NCBI GenBank assembly: GCA_037903475.1
Contig: JBAJFG010000297.1
Span: forward strand, 1,798,001-1,862,000
Direction: 5' to 3'
DNA from: Ancylostoma caninum
Taxonomy: Eukaryota > Nematoda > Chromadorea > Rhabditida > Ancylostomatidae
DNA: 64,000 nucleotides
Made by a program: the position numbers and the translations under genes
Shown here: one piece after another, positions 21,850 through 32,522 of the stretch
How the letters are laid out: the number at the start of each line of letters is the position of its first letter
Position numbering within the stretch: position 1 is the first letter of the stretch
The notes under the pieces: generated by a model
Database searches by the model: none
What the model was told of the DNA's origin: nothing
What the model saw: the letters and a program-made list of their open reading frames with translations, nothing else

Positions 21850-22620
21850 AGTGAACTTCAGAAAAAAAATCCTTATTCAATTTAAGGAGACTTTCGATGA
21901 TGTCGTCTTCGAAAAGTTCGATTCGAAAAGTTCCCAAGTAAGAAAGGACGGAGAACATCGGCGTATTAAATCTAGAGCTAAACATCCTGTGAAGGTTCAT
22001 GTTTGGGCAGGCATAAGTTCTCATGGTGCTACACCAATAGGGGTTTTCGATGGCAGTGTTAGTTGCTAAAATGTTGCTGATGGCTTGGTTTGGAAAAGTG
22101 ACTCCATCTATTGAAAAATATTAAAAATGTGTAGCGTTCTAGGAAAGCATTTATTTTTTACTTAGGTAAGAATGGATAGCAAACTGTATTGCAAGATTAT
22201 TGCGGATTACTATCTTTTTTTTTGTCTACACCGCATTTGGTGGAAGATGTCGCCCTGCACAAGATAATGAGCCGAAGCATATCTCTCGCTTCACTTTGGA
22301 GAACATGGATCATTGAAAAATTCAACGGATAGAGTGGCCTGCGGAGAATCCTGGTCTGAACCTGATAGATATGTTTGGCACTAGCTTAAACACTTCCTGA
22401 GGCTGCCAATAACGTTTTTTCGATTTATTAGTTTATCTTCGTGTAATTTGAGTTTTGTAGGCATTCCTACAAGCCGAAAAACAAGAACGAATTGTTTGTA
22501 GGAATCAAAAAATTTTGGAGAAATAGAATGACCAAGGACCAGTGTAAGGCTTACGTAGGACATGCAGCACATGTAATGCCAAGATTTATTAGGGCTCATA
22601 GAGGCAATTTCTTTGAGTAA
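21850..22620 (+). pseudogene. Tc1-like transposase pseudogene
   Basis: Plus-strand pieces read KVHVWAGISSHGATPIGVF (21990-22050, the strand before the second catalytic residue), QDNEPKHISRF (second aspartate codon at 22263-22265), WPAENPGLNLIDMFG (22335-22376), and AYVGHAAHVMPRFIRAHRG (22550-22607). The residue 35 codons after the second Asp, where Tc1 elements carry Glu (DD34E), is encoded by GAT (Asp) at 22368-22370. Frameshifts and stops make it non-functional. The N-terminal DNA-binding part is missing or unrecognisable. Confidence 0.75.
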
Positions 22621-24235
22621 TATCTTCCCTTATATTATCTAGATTTTTTCCTTTTTCGACACATTTTAACTAACTTTTCCTCTTCTTTGACAAGTTAACC
22701 ATGATGCAGCGATACTGTATCAATTTTCTCTAGTTGAAATTGATGCCAGTTTGAATCTTCGCTCTTTATTCTTGTTTTCTATTTAATTTGCTTTAATTTG
22801 CTTTCTATACTGTCTCGGGCCCGTAGTGAACATAAAAATAAATAATACGTTTGGTTAGAGAGTTGGTCACTGAGACGATTACATGAAATACGTTCCCCAC
22901 CTGCGTTACGGCAGCCGTGAGGGTCTAGAGCGTAGACAGGTGAGTGGTGGGTGGAGGCAGTACAGGGACCCGTTCTTTATCGGAGACGCAGAGAGTGAGA
23001 GGACTCTCGGTGCGCGGCAGGCTCTGATTGTGGTTGGGGAACGTATCTCGTGCAACCCACTGAGACGGAGTGCCGTAGCTCAATGTTCACCCGTCTGTCA
23101 CTGAGGTGGGCACAGCATACATCCTACGAATAGTTTTGGAAGAATTTAAAACTAGCGTAAAACACAAAATAATTGTATCAGTTTTGCAGGATCTTGCATT
23201 TTGATTCGGAAAACTACAAATAGAACAAAAATAGTGTTGTTCACCATGAAAAAAATGTTAGCGAAGCAATTTGTGAAAAATGCACAAAATTTTGTTTCAA
23301 ACTATGGCATGATTTTTCCACTTCCAAACATAGATGGAAGCCTCGTATTTTCAGAGAATATTGTGCTACATTTCCTTATTCCAATAGACCTTAAAACGAC
23401 GCGGAACAGAAGCTCCTCTTTGCCCAAGCAAGTGTGGAGAAGATGCAAATTTTTGAAAATTTTGTGTTTTTTTCAGTTCTGCCTGCAACTATCTACTGAA
23501 ATATGTAGTTCAAAACTACATATTTCAGTAGATAGTTGCAGGCCATGCGCCATAGATGGTGAATGTATCAGTAGTTTGTTGAAAAAGTTCATCTGGACAA
23601 TTAAACAATGACCTCATCAGAGGGTCGGTCTGTGAGGGTCCCGGACCGTCCCTCTGCTAATTGCCACGGAGACAACCGTACCTATGGGTTTGGGATTATC
23701 TATCCTTCCATTGATGTCTCCCTGTCCACACTGTCCTTTGGCATGACGTTTAGACTTTACTCCTGGCCATTTTTTTCTCTACAAAAACTACTACTGGCCA
23801 TTGCCACGCCTAAGCCGCGTATCTCCCAAATTTCTCTGGGGTCGTAGTAATTGCGCTGGAACCGACAGTTATAGAGAAAGTTGTGGCCTCGAACACTGTC
23901 GGTTTTCGAGGTTAACCGACTTATAACCAAGATTTAACCAAATTCTTGTCATAACTTGAACTACATCCACTCCATTTGCTTTTATTTGCAAAAGACGGCC
24001 TTAGCGAGAAAACGAACGCGCGAAGACTTGCGTGCATGACAACAGTCATCGCACTGAGCCACAGTATTCATCGCCATACTGATTCAAACCTAGGCAATGA
24101 CAAAGGAATTCAATGGTGTACACCTCGCCGCTGTTAGTAGTGTTAGTAGTTCTCCACGATTAATCCGTTTTCTGTTTCGAATGAAAGGGTGTTTATTTTA
24201 CAATTCTGAAGCAATAGCGCATCGGATCTGAACTA
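22620..24235. other. no recognised gene; contains a perfect hairpin
   Basis: A 136-codon plus-strand ORF (23201-23611) spans the perfect 30-bp hairpin at 23481-23543 and has no recognised domain. A TTTTTTCAG acceptor-like run at 23469-23476 lies just upstream of the hairpin. Otherwise unremarkable. Confidence 0.4.
23481..23543. repeat. perfect 30-bp inverted repeat with 3-base loop
   Basis: The 30 bases at 23481-23510 (starting GCCTGCAACTATC) are followed by CAA and then by their exact reverse complement at 23514-23543. Complementarity stops sharply on the outer side. It has no bulges, unlike most microRNA precursors. Confidence 0.95.
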
Positions 24236-25520
24236 TTGGGTTGTTCGGAAAGTAATTGGGATTTTTAGGGGTTTCAGAAAAAAGTTTATTTTCTCACAAT
24301 GAAAAAACATTAGTCAATGATATATTTTCCGTTTTGTTCGATTGTCTTTCGCCATCTTTCTGGCAATTTCATAATTCCTCTCTCATAGAACTTCTGGTCT
24401 TTTTCGGCAAAAAACTGGGCTAGATGAGATTTGATATTCTGATCATCGCTAAATGTTTTCCCATTCAAATAGTTCTGCAACGATCTAAACAAATGGTAAT
24501 CGGATGGCGCGAGATCAGGGCTATATGGTGGATGCAACATCAATTCCCAACCGAGCTCCAATAATTTTTGCCGAGACGCCAAAGATGTATGAGGTCTTGC
24601 ATTGTCTTGGTGGAAAACTACTCCTTTGCGATTCGCTAATTCTGGCCGGTTTTTCTTAATTGCCTCATCTAATTTCATCAGTTGCTGACAGTAGAGGTCC
24701 GAGTTGACATTCTGGTTTCTTGGGAGCACCTCAAAATATATTACACCTTTGTAGTCCCACCAAACTGATAGCATAACCTTCTTTTGATGGAGATGAACTT
24801 TGGACATCGTTTGAGCAGGTTCATCCGGTTTTGACCATGATCGTTTGCGAGTAGCATTATTGTAGACAATCCATTTTTCATCACCAGTTACTATTCGCTT
24901 CAAAAATGGGTCGTCTTCATTGCGTTTCAAGTGCAAATCACAGATACTAACTCGCTGCGTCAAGTGAATTTCCTTCAACTCATGTGGCACCCAAACATCT
25001 AGCTTTTTTACTAGTCCAAGTTTTTTGACATGCTCGTGAACTGTTCCAATGGATGCGTTGGTCTTCTCAGCAAGCTCTCGTACGGTTACATGACGGTTGG
25101 CTTCGATTAATGCCATCAACTGATCATCATCAACGCCTACTGGCCGACCAGAACGTTGTTCATCTTGAAGTGAAAAATTGCCGGAACGGAATTTTGCGAA
25201 CCAATTGTCACATGTGCTCTGTGATAAGGCATTAACACCGTATGTTTTACATATATCGTGGAAAGCATCAGCAGCTCTTTTGCCACTATGGAAGTAAAAA
25301 AGCAAAATGTGCCGAAAATGCTCCTTCTGACACTCCATGTTCAAATTGATCATAAAAATGCAAATGGAAATGAAATCTGCGCACTTTCTCTAAACAGAAA
25401 CACAAATACGTCCTCCTAATATATATCGAATGAAAACAAATAATAACAGCAAAAACCTTCCAAAGCTAGCGTTTGAAAAAATTGTTTTCGAAAAGCCCAA
25501 TTACTTTCCGAACAACCCAA
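24236..25520 (-). mobile_element. complete mariner transposon
   Basis: A 1285-bp element flanked by TA on both sides (24234-24235 and 25521-25522). It has perfect 25-bp inverted repeats at 24236-24260 and 25496-25520 (starting TTGGGTTGTTCGGAAAG). Its single uninterrupted gene (24310-25353) encodes a full-length transposase with all three catalytic aspartates. Intact ends, intact ORF and TA duplication show a recent insertion. The ends resemble those of the mellifera and cecropia branches rather than Himar1. Confidence 0.95.
24310..25353 (-). CDS. mariner transposase, intact, DD34D
   Basis: 347 codons; a second Met at residue 6 (MECQKEHF) is a likely alternative start. The family length is about 345-355. 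Residues 7-120 form the paired helix-turn-helix DNA-binding region (FYFHSGKRAADAFHDICKTY; SIGTVHEHVKKLGLV). WVPHEL is at 121-126. The catalytic residues are D158 (VTGDEKW), D250 (HQDNARPH) and D285 (YSPDLAPSDYHLF), with 34 residues between the last two. The enzyme binds the flanking inverted repeats and performs cut-and-paste transposition into TA sites in the nucleus. I see no frameshift, stop or missing key residue. Confidence 0.95.
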   Translation of the reverse strand: MINLNMECQKEHFRHILLFYFHSGKRAADAFHDICKTYGVNALSQSTCDNWFAKFRSGNFSLQDEQRSGRPVGVDDDQLMALIEANRHVTVRELAEKTNASIGTVHEHVKKLGLVKKLDVWVPHELKEIHLTQRVSICDLHLKRNEDDPFLKRIVTGDEKWIVYNNATRKRSWSKPDEPAQTMSKVHLHQKKVMLSVWWDYKGVIYFEVLPRNQNVNSDLYCQQLMKLDEAIKKNRPELANRKGVVFHQDNARPHTSLASRQKLLELGWELMLHPPYSPDLAPSDYHLFRSLQNYLNGKTFSDDQNIKSHLAQFFAEKDQKFYERGIMKLPERWRKTIEQNGKYIID

Positions 25521-25639
25521 TACATTCCTAATATTGCAAATAGTGCAGAATTACGTGCATAACTAATGTGTTCGTACCTTTTTGGTCATTTTAGTTGTGG
25601 TTAATGGCGCAAACGCGAAAATGCAAAACCACGGATACC

Positions 25640-25735
25640 GACAGGATTTAAACGCCGCACTCTCTCGATCATATCCTATGATCTTACCCACTCTACCAAA
25701 CAGCAACTTGTCGTTCTAGGCGGGAGGCGCTCCAT
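25640..25735 (-). repeat. possible tRNA-derived SINE-like sequence
   Basis: Read on the minus strand, TTTGGTAGAGTGGGTAAG resembles a pol III A box, and GTTTAAATCCTG about 40 bases later resembles a B box. The spacing fits a tRNA head, but the sequence is too diverged for a functional tRNA. No tail was identified. Confidence 0.3.
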
Positions 25736-26059
25736 AAACTTATAGTGTAATATCGACAGGCCAATTACTGTTATACATGGTGTAGAACCTTGTTAGTCAA
25801 AGCTTCAAACCACGTAGGCTTCATTTCAATATGTTTCATTAACTTCTCGCATTTGTAAAATGAGACCTAATGCAATGCCAGAGCTACTCGGTTGTTTTAA
25901 ATGCAAAAAGAATAATTTGGAACTCAAAACGGAAGGAAAGTGCTTAATTTTCCTAAATATTCAAAATATCAGCTTTACGGTTACAATGCGTAGTTAGGAA
26001 AGCCCGAATTTTAACGCAAAATCATACTGCAATGCCACCTACACACTTGTATAACCGGG

Positions 26060-26370
26060 ATCTAAAAAGTCCTCTGGAGGACTTTTTAATAACCGGGATG
26101 TCCCCTTGTCTGCGCCTGAGACATTTGCGCGTTCTCTGCGCGCGCTTTCTCAATATCGACATGGGAGTGGCTGGGCGATCCAACAAGCCGACGGCTTTAC
26201 AGCACCCGAGACCAGCATCCAAAATGTGGTATAACCTGCCGGTTATATCACGGTTATTGAAACCAAGTCGAAATTCATTTCTTTCAGACAATTTCAAGAA
26301 AGTAATGTTCCCTGGTTATAAAGTGTATAACTGTCGGTTCAACCTCCTGGTTGACCGGCAGTTTAAGCGC
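26060..26370. repeat. hairpin-rich segment with repeated ATAACCGG words
   Basis: An 11-bp hairpin with 2-base loop (aaaaagtcctc / gaggacttttt) lies at 26065-26088, flanked by copies of 'ataaccggga'. A second hairpin pairs 'aactgtcggttcaac' with 'gttgaccggcagtt' at about 26327-26365. The word 'taacc(t)g(c)cggtta' recurs between them. This is possibly a small foldback element; the ends are not defined. Confidence 0.4.
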
Positions 26371-26731
26371 AATTACTACGGCCCCTGCTAGTTATTATCT
26401 AACTAGAGGTACTTGTTTATTCACTAGTCCACGCACAAGTCAGAGAGATTTTCAATGCCTGTCGTATCAGAATTCTGAAATTTTCGCTTTTAGTGCATTT
26501 TTGTGCCTCACACAGTGATAACCTCTGTTTTGAAGTTGTTATGCATTGGCTGATCTCCATAGGAGAGCGAGAGCGATAAAGCCAATCTTTTGTGCAACTG
26601 CCAAAGCAAGCTATAGTATTCTAGGTGAAAGGTTGAGGATTCACAGGGCATCAGTCGTTGTTTTGTTGATTCTGTTCTGCAAACGTCAAGATTTTGACTT
26701 TGATTAGCTTTGTAGGTTACTCTAATAGATG

Positions 26732-26968
26732 TAGGTGAACAAGGATGAAATTTCAGCAATAACTAAAGTGCTGGACATGCTCCTTGGGGAGACAGAGGAG
26801 GTGAAGACGGCCTTTAGGATAGCAGGAAATACTGAAGTGACTTCAACCACATCGGCTGAGCCCGGCGACAACAACGTCGTATGGAAGCAGAATTGCTGGA
26901 GTGATGAGGCTAACTTACTTGATAGCGAATTCTTGCTCTACTCAGCATGTGGTCAACTTCCCACTTGA
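26732..26968 (+). CDS. weak candidate exon, unknown
   Basis: A GTAG acceptor-like site near 26731 precedes an open frame beginning NKDEISAITKVLDMLLGE and ending in TGA. The first part looks like an amphipathic helix. No known domain and no partner exon found. Confidence 0.2.
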
Positions 26969-27619
26969 TCTTTTATCGTGCTATTTCGTTTGCCATGCTT
27001 TCCTTGTTGTGTTGACGTGTTATTTATTTACTATGTTGAATTGAATTGTTGTGCTTGTTTGTTAAACCACATGTATTACGTATATTGTTATGTAGTTGTA
27101 CTACAACGAACGCTTTGCTACAATCAAAAACTAATCCTGTTAGCTCAACCTAATCGAGCATGCGTATCCAGATAACGCGGGGAGTAGATCCGCATAGCTC
27201 ACAGTGAGAGTAAACTATGATTATCGCATGTGTATGTAATCCAGATTACAGCAAAGAGCGAGTTAGATCCTTGAACCTCATGAAACTTGCTTGAGGTGAA
27301 GCCATCATATGAAGTGAGGAGGTGTTCAACGAGCGAACAAGTAACTGACGAGTTCAATGATCACCCTTGTCTGTGAGGTCTCTACATTTATAGTCCCCTA
27401 TAGGTCATTCTCTAGGCGTTCTCTCTCGATCTCGCTAAGAGAGGTCATGGTATTGTATGTACCAGGAAAGCTGTGCTTATTTTGTTGTTTATATCGCACG
27501 AGCATTAACTAAATTTAGTGAAACCAAGGGAAGTCAGTATTGAAAAAAAAAAACATCTAGACGTAGCTGAAAGGTTACAGATATTATGAATGGGTCCCAG
27601 ATTTGACTGACTATGTACT

Positions 27620-28190
27620 CTCTACATAATATCTTCTTGGTCACTAGCGGATGAGGAATCGTAGCACATCATCTACATAGTGGATGAAGTGTCGCTTTGG
27701 TGCAGTAGCCGTTGTTGTGGAAGATTGTACACGCGATGACAACCTTTTCAGCTGTGGTGCCGAAAGCCTTATCCTAGCAAAGAGAATTGCAGGTCGAATC
27801 TTCCACCGTTCGAGCAGCCTTTTCACCAGAGCACGTAGTGCACGTGAATGCTCTTGGTTGTACCGCTCTTGTCAGTGATCACCTCGGATGATGGTAGGGT
27901 TTTGTGTGGGAATGCCGCCTCCGTTGCTGTATCCGCAGTCTTCTAGTAACGTGTAGCCCCATATTGATTCTCCTGATGTAAATGTTGACCCGGTGCAATG
28001 GTTCCACAAAGAAGCGTCATGAGCTAACCCCGGGAAACAACTGTTGATGTACAGAATGCGTCCCACTGCGTCGCAAATAACTCACATGTTGACATAGAAA
28101 AATCCTCTCCTTCTCATACATTCGGCACCGTTGCCACTCGACGTTTTTATCTTCACCAACGTCCCATCAATCATTCAGTTATATCTTTAT
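27620..28190 (-). pseudogene. PIF/Harbinger transposase fragment
   Basis: The minus strand reads DGTLVKIKTSSGNGAEC (28120-28165; the DGT aspartate is the first catalytic residue of the family), then RRGFFYVN, a stop, and GRILYINSCFPGLAHDASLW (near 28030), and TLLEDCGYSNGG (near 27940, with the second catalytic Asp). After a frameshift it continues RLLERWKIRPAIL (27790-27825). The blocks are in DDE_4/Harbinger order. Stops and frameshifts make it a pseudogene. The Myb-like partner protein was not found. Confidence 0.75.
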
Positions 28191-29210
28191 AAACAGCGTA
28201 TTGTCTCAATGGAAGCATGATGATACACACTTCACCACTAAATATTCCTATCCTAGCGAACTCGTGTGATCTTGTGGCGCACCATTCCCGATCTCTTGAA
28301 GACTAGGAATCAATACAATATTCATCATCGGGATGATTGAGTGTACCTAAAACATTTCCCACGACGCTCAACACTGTCTTCTAGGAACAACCCAAGGCGT
28401 TACCGACTACCACCCGATGCGTCTGTAGCCAGCTACCTCAAGGCCATGGCTACTACACTCCATTAATTTTTGTGAGATCATGGATCATTCACATCTCTTA
28501 CCTGCAAAAGCTTTGGAATAATCGACGATTCCATCAATCCATTATTAAGCTTAGGCGACAATACCGAAGTTAGTATCTCTTCCTGATTAACTACTGGTCA
28601 AGAGAAAGATTGAGCTGGGATCTGTCATCACTAGATGCTTTCGTTTGGCTAGATTAGAGCAAGATGGTCGATTCACACGATTGGAATCGAACGAAACAAG
28701 TCATTAACGCTGCCAATCTTGTTATCTTTTTTTCGACGCAGTTGATAATTGAACAGCGAAGCAGCTTTCTTGAAACAAAAGACCGAAAGAGAATAGAATG
28801 TTTACTAATAGGCATATCGCGCGAAAAAACCTTAACGATGATGTTTGAAAAACTAAATAACGTAAATACACATAATATCTGAGGGAATGGATGTCTGAAT
28901 GGAACAGGAGATCATGAGGAGAATCTAATGAAATAATGAGCAAAGGAGAACTACTTAAATTACAGCTGTGCTAGCTTTATGTGCTTGAATTCACCGCCGA
29001 TTCAGCAGGCAATCGCTGTTTTTCGCGCTGCAATGAAAATATTAGAGCTCAATTTTAGCAACAAAAAAAAACTCATAAATAAATCTTATTGGCTGCTGAT
29101 CCAGGTATTATCTCTTATTACTCGTGATAGGAAAAATTCCAGTTGGTGGATTCATTGCAAAATTGACTGCGCATACGATTGGATCATGATCGGATCATGT
29201 TGCAAAAAAA

Positions 29211-29228
29211 TCTCCGTGGGTGCTGCCT
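29211..29228. mobile_element. orphan right end of a TTAA-type element
   Basis: TCTCCGTGGGTGCTGCCT matches the right-end consensus (CCGTGGGTGCTGCCT) of the TTAA family. It is followed by ATTG rather than TTAA, and I found no matching left end. Confidence 0.5.
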
Positions 29229-29571
29229 ATTGGTATTCCGGATGGATAGGTTTGAGAAGGGTAGAAGTCGCCTGACTAAAGTAAATATGTCCTCCAGGAG
29301 CTATTGAGTCCTAGTTTTCTCTAGAGCTTAAAAGCTCAGCGAGAATGAGAAGTATGATAATTGTGTGAAAGAGTATGACAAGTGAAGAAAGGAGCTGAGA
29401 AAAATAGCTCAGAGGTCAGGCCTGGCAAATGAACGATACAAGCACCTGCGAGGATAGCATGGTGATATACGAGGGACAAATTGTGCCCCCCTCCAACATT
29501 CTTTCTGTCAGGTGAGTCGTTTTCAAAGGCAAATTCGAACTTTTCATGGTGCTGGATTGTATTAGGTTGGT

Positions 29572-30110
29572 GTAAAAATAATGCGCGTTTTTCGCTGGTT
29601 CATCTTTGGTGCAGAAAACTTCCAGTATTTCTTATCACCGCTATGAGAAGTTTTATGCGCTTTCCAAACATCGTATGCATTTTGAACAGAGTTTACGTTT
29701 TCGGTGAATTTTTAGTTCTGGAACAAAAGACTCCAAAACGAATTTTTTTGCCAAACTCACCTCAGAACTAAAAGTCGGCGGCATCGCAGCAGGAACCGCT
29801 CGAAATAGCACATAATTCTGGCCAAGGATGTGTGAGCGAACGCATATCGCGAAGCTGCTTCCGGTTTTTTCGACTTGGTGTGTCTTGCTTCGAAAGTAAG
29901 GAATGTCGCATAGGTCTCCCTGGGGTTTGCGACCCCCAATTCATTGCAATTATCGAAGAGCACCCATTCATCAGACCATCCCTTTCTTTAATGAGAATAG
30001 GAGGATGAAGAAGCTCGACGAGTAAATGTCGAGCATACTGAACGAGTACAAAATTGATCCTCGTTGAGAGATCTGCTTCGCGCCTTTGTAGTGAAAGAAT
30101 TGAGACCAAA
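29572..30110 (-). pseudogene. truncated mariner, different subfamily
   Basis: At 29572 a terminal repeat (TTAGGTTGGTGTAAAAATAA) preceded by TA resembles the cecropia-type mariner end. The minus strand from about 30060 reads RINFVLVQYARHLLVELLH and then, in another frame, SDEWVLFDNCNELG (the TGDEKWVLYDN block). The region between the D block and the end lacks the HxDNARPH and PSD motifs, and the far end is missing. It is an internally deleted, truncated copy unrelated to the intact mariner at 24236-25520. Confidence 0.65.
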
Positions 30111-30124
30111 CACTTGGTCGCTTG

Positions 30125-30200
30125 GTAGTAAACTATTAGGTTCTTATTAATATATTAAAATTAATTGGATTGTTATTAATATATTAAAATTAATTGCCGA
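30125..30200. repeat. short tandem duplication
   Basis: The block 'ttattaatatattaaaatta' occurs twice in succession (about 30147 and 30174). It is AT-rich and lies directly beyond the broken end of the mariner remnant. Confidence 0.7.
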
Positions 30201-31755
30201 AGTGGACACACCAGTTCAGAGTGTCTTAACTCGGCTCAAACACATTCTTTTTCATCGCTTCAGCAACCATGATCCTCCCTGACAATTCTACGAGGATTGC
30301 ATGCCTCCACTACTAAAACTGAGATCACAAGGATCCGCAAACTTTTGGAAGGCGATTTCAGCATGCTCCAGATCAGCAATCTGCTGCTGTCGCAGGATTG
30401 CATCTGGAACTCGGAAAAAAGACGTACAGTGGGGTAATGGTCTGAGGAATGAGGTCAATGAGTGAGAGCCTTGATGCCTTACTACATCAGTTTTGTCGTG
30501 TGAATTTTGGAGAGTGAGGCTCGACGTTACTTTGGAAAACGAGGAAACCAGTTTTGTTCGCCACCGCTGACCACATCTATAGCAGATTTGCTGGTATCAA
30601 CTCGAAATTACAATACCAGGACTCTGAGTTAGTGCTTGTCTAGGTTGGAGAAGACTGCAGTGGATCACACTCTTACAGCATCACCACACTCCTGACATAA
30701 CCTCCCTAGTGCGAAGACTTGATTTAGAAAAAGTTGGAGATGGGAGGAAGTGTGTACCGAAACGAATCCACGTTTCTTTTTATCGTACAGGAACCGCGCT
30801 CAACTGTTAGCTGTTCCGCGGTGTAGAAATGGGTAGTTTTTGAAGAGAGAAATTAAGTTAGAAAAGATGACACAGCGGGTGAGACGCTTGTCATCTGTCA
30901 GATCGTGGGGTGTTCACTTCCGCATCTTTCTTTTCATGTCGATTGAAGTCAAATGTTTTGAAACTGTAGCATAGTGAGCCCCCCTCCCTGCCCTCAAAGT
31001 CCAAATGATTGGACCTGGATTAGGTTCCACGACTCTTCTCAACGCTTCATCGTCAGAGAACAACCTGTGGTTCCGACCGTGGTTGCTCTGGGGATCAAAA
31101 TCGACGGAAGAAAAATTTGCGACCGAATAGCTTACTGCCCATTTGGAAGGCGATTCGAAGCCAAAACAAACGCAAGATTACCGCAAGCATCCGACCAAGA
31201 GTGATCGAGTTTGAAGTCATGAACCATAATCACCCGAAAATCAGGTTGGCTCATGATTTGTTCGCGACTTCACAAAAACCCTCAGAAAAGAGCTAGCCAG
31301 AATATTCAAGCAGCATTCGAAAGAGGAGCAAAAGCATTATCAGGAGTTCACATAAATTGGGCTGAAGTTGCCCAAATTGGGCAGAAGAGAAAGGTTCAAG
31401 TGAGCATACCCCAAAACGGCAATTAATTTCGCAACAACCTGATATGAAGTATAGACCCTCTACGACAAAATGAAGTGCACTGCTCAATAGTTGCACGAGA
31501 AAGATGCCTGTCAGAAACGGAAGTAACATCAAATCAAGGTCACGGCTACTTTAAGGTGACCTGCTGCGAAAATCGCTCACTGCAGCCCATTTGGTCCTTC
31601 TCACCTGAGAAATGCTTCCAATATGTAAACGAAATAAATAAGAAACTCCACTGTGTGAGCCCAGCATTGGTCAATAAAATGGATTCTACACTCCTACAGA
31701 GCACCGTCCATCCATATCTTGCACCGCATACCCCCTACAGGCCGGAGCAATTGGG
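30201..31755. other. no clear gene; possible retroposon-derived sequence
   Basis: Several plus-strand fragments (for example LGIKIDGRKICDR near 31090 and ECFQYVNEINKKLHCVSPAL near 31640 in approximate form) lie upstream of the LINE fragment at 31760. They could be remnants of its 5' part, but I cannot support a domain call. Confidence 0.3.
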
Positions 31756-31759
31756 CTAG

Positions 31760-32470
31760 GAAGTTCTGCCTCATACATCATAATCAGCAAACTTCTCGCT
31801 CAACGACTACCACTTGCTGGACAATTTAGACGACTTTTTTCGGAGGAGTTTTTTCGAGGACTAGATACCAAAATTGTTCTTTTGCTAAAGCTGGCTCTGA
31901 ACAATGGATTTATCGACCAACTAGAGGTCAGGCTATACTTGATGTGATCCTCTCAAGAGGTTCAAAGTGGCTCAAAATCATACACGAATTTTGCCTCCAT
32001 TTTTCCTATCTGATCACAACATTGTTGAATTCATGCGGAATTCTGCTTGTCGAATGCGTGCATTTTCCGGGGAAGTTTTTATAGCATCTCTGATAAAATA
32101 AGCGCAATTAACTGGCTATCGATCTTTGACCATTCATTGTACGTGCGCGTCTGATCTTTATTACAAATTTCGCTTGATTATATATGACCTTCTTTCCAAG
32201 AATACACCTCTTACTTTCTCCCAAAACATCTCTTTCCAAGTACCCGAGTCATATTTGCTCTCTATTTTCGTGGGAAGAGAGGTCTTTTCCATGGTCAAGA
32301 TTTACTCCTGAGTCACCTTCATACAAGAAGGTGTGTAAGGATATCAAGATTCGCATCAAACGTTCCTCAGCCAATTACTTATTGATATGTTTCTCTACAT
32401 GGCTATACCTTACTAGTAATAGGCACAGGTTTCACGAAAAACAGTTTAGACCGAGGACAAATGTCCGTGG
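31760..32470 (+). pseudogene. LINE fragment: end of AP endonuclease and connector
   Basis: The plus strand reads RPTRGQAILDVILSRGSKW (31915-31975) and then, after a frameshift, LSDHNIVEFMRNS (32008-32046); SDHN is the conserved final endonuclease motif. It continues INWLSIFDHSLYVRASDLYY (32107-32166), matching the connector of the LINE at 12.5-16.6 kb in position and pattern. The reverse transcriptase is absent. The sequence runs into the candidate gene on the opposite strand. Confidence 0.65.
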
Positions 32471-32522
32471 ATTGCTAATTATTAGTTTACCTATCTCGTT
32501 TTCGGGCAGTAACCTTAATAAC

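Noticed and set aside
22883..23104. Plus-strand ORF MKYVPHLRYGSREGLERRQ
   Set aside because: Arginine-rich translation of a GC-rich patch with no recognised domain or splice context.
23481..23543. microRNA precursor
   Set aside because: The 30-bp stem is perfectly paired with a 3-base loop; animal pre-miRNAs have bulges and larger loops.
25640..25735. tRNA gene
   Set aside because: A- and B-box-like words exist but the stems do not pair well enough for a functional tRNA.
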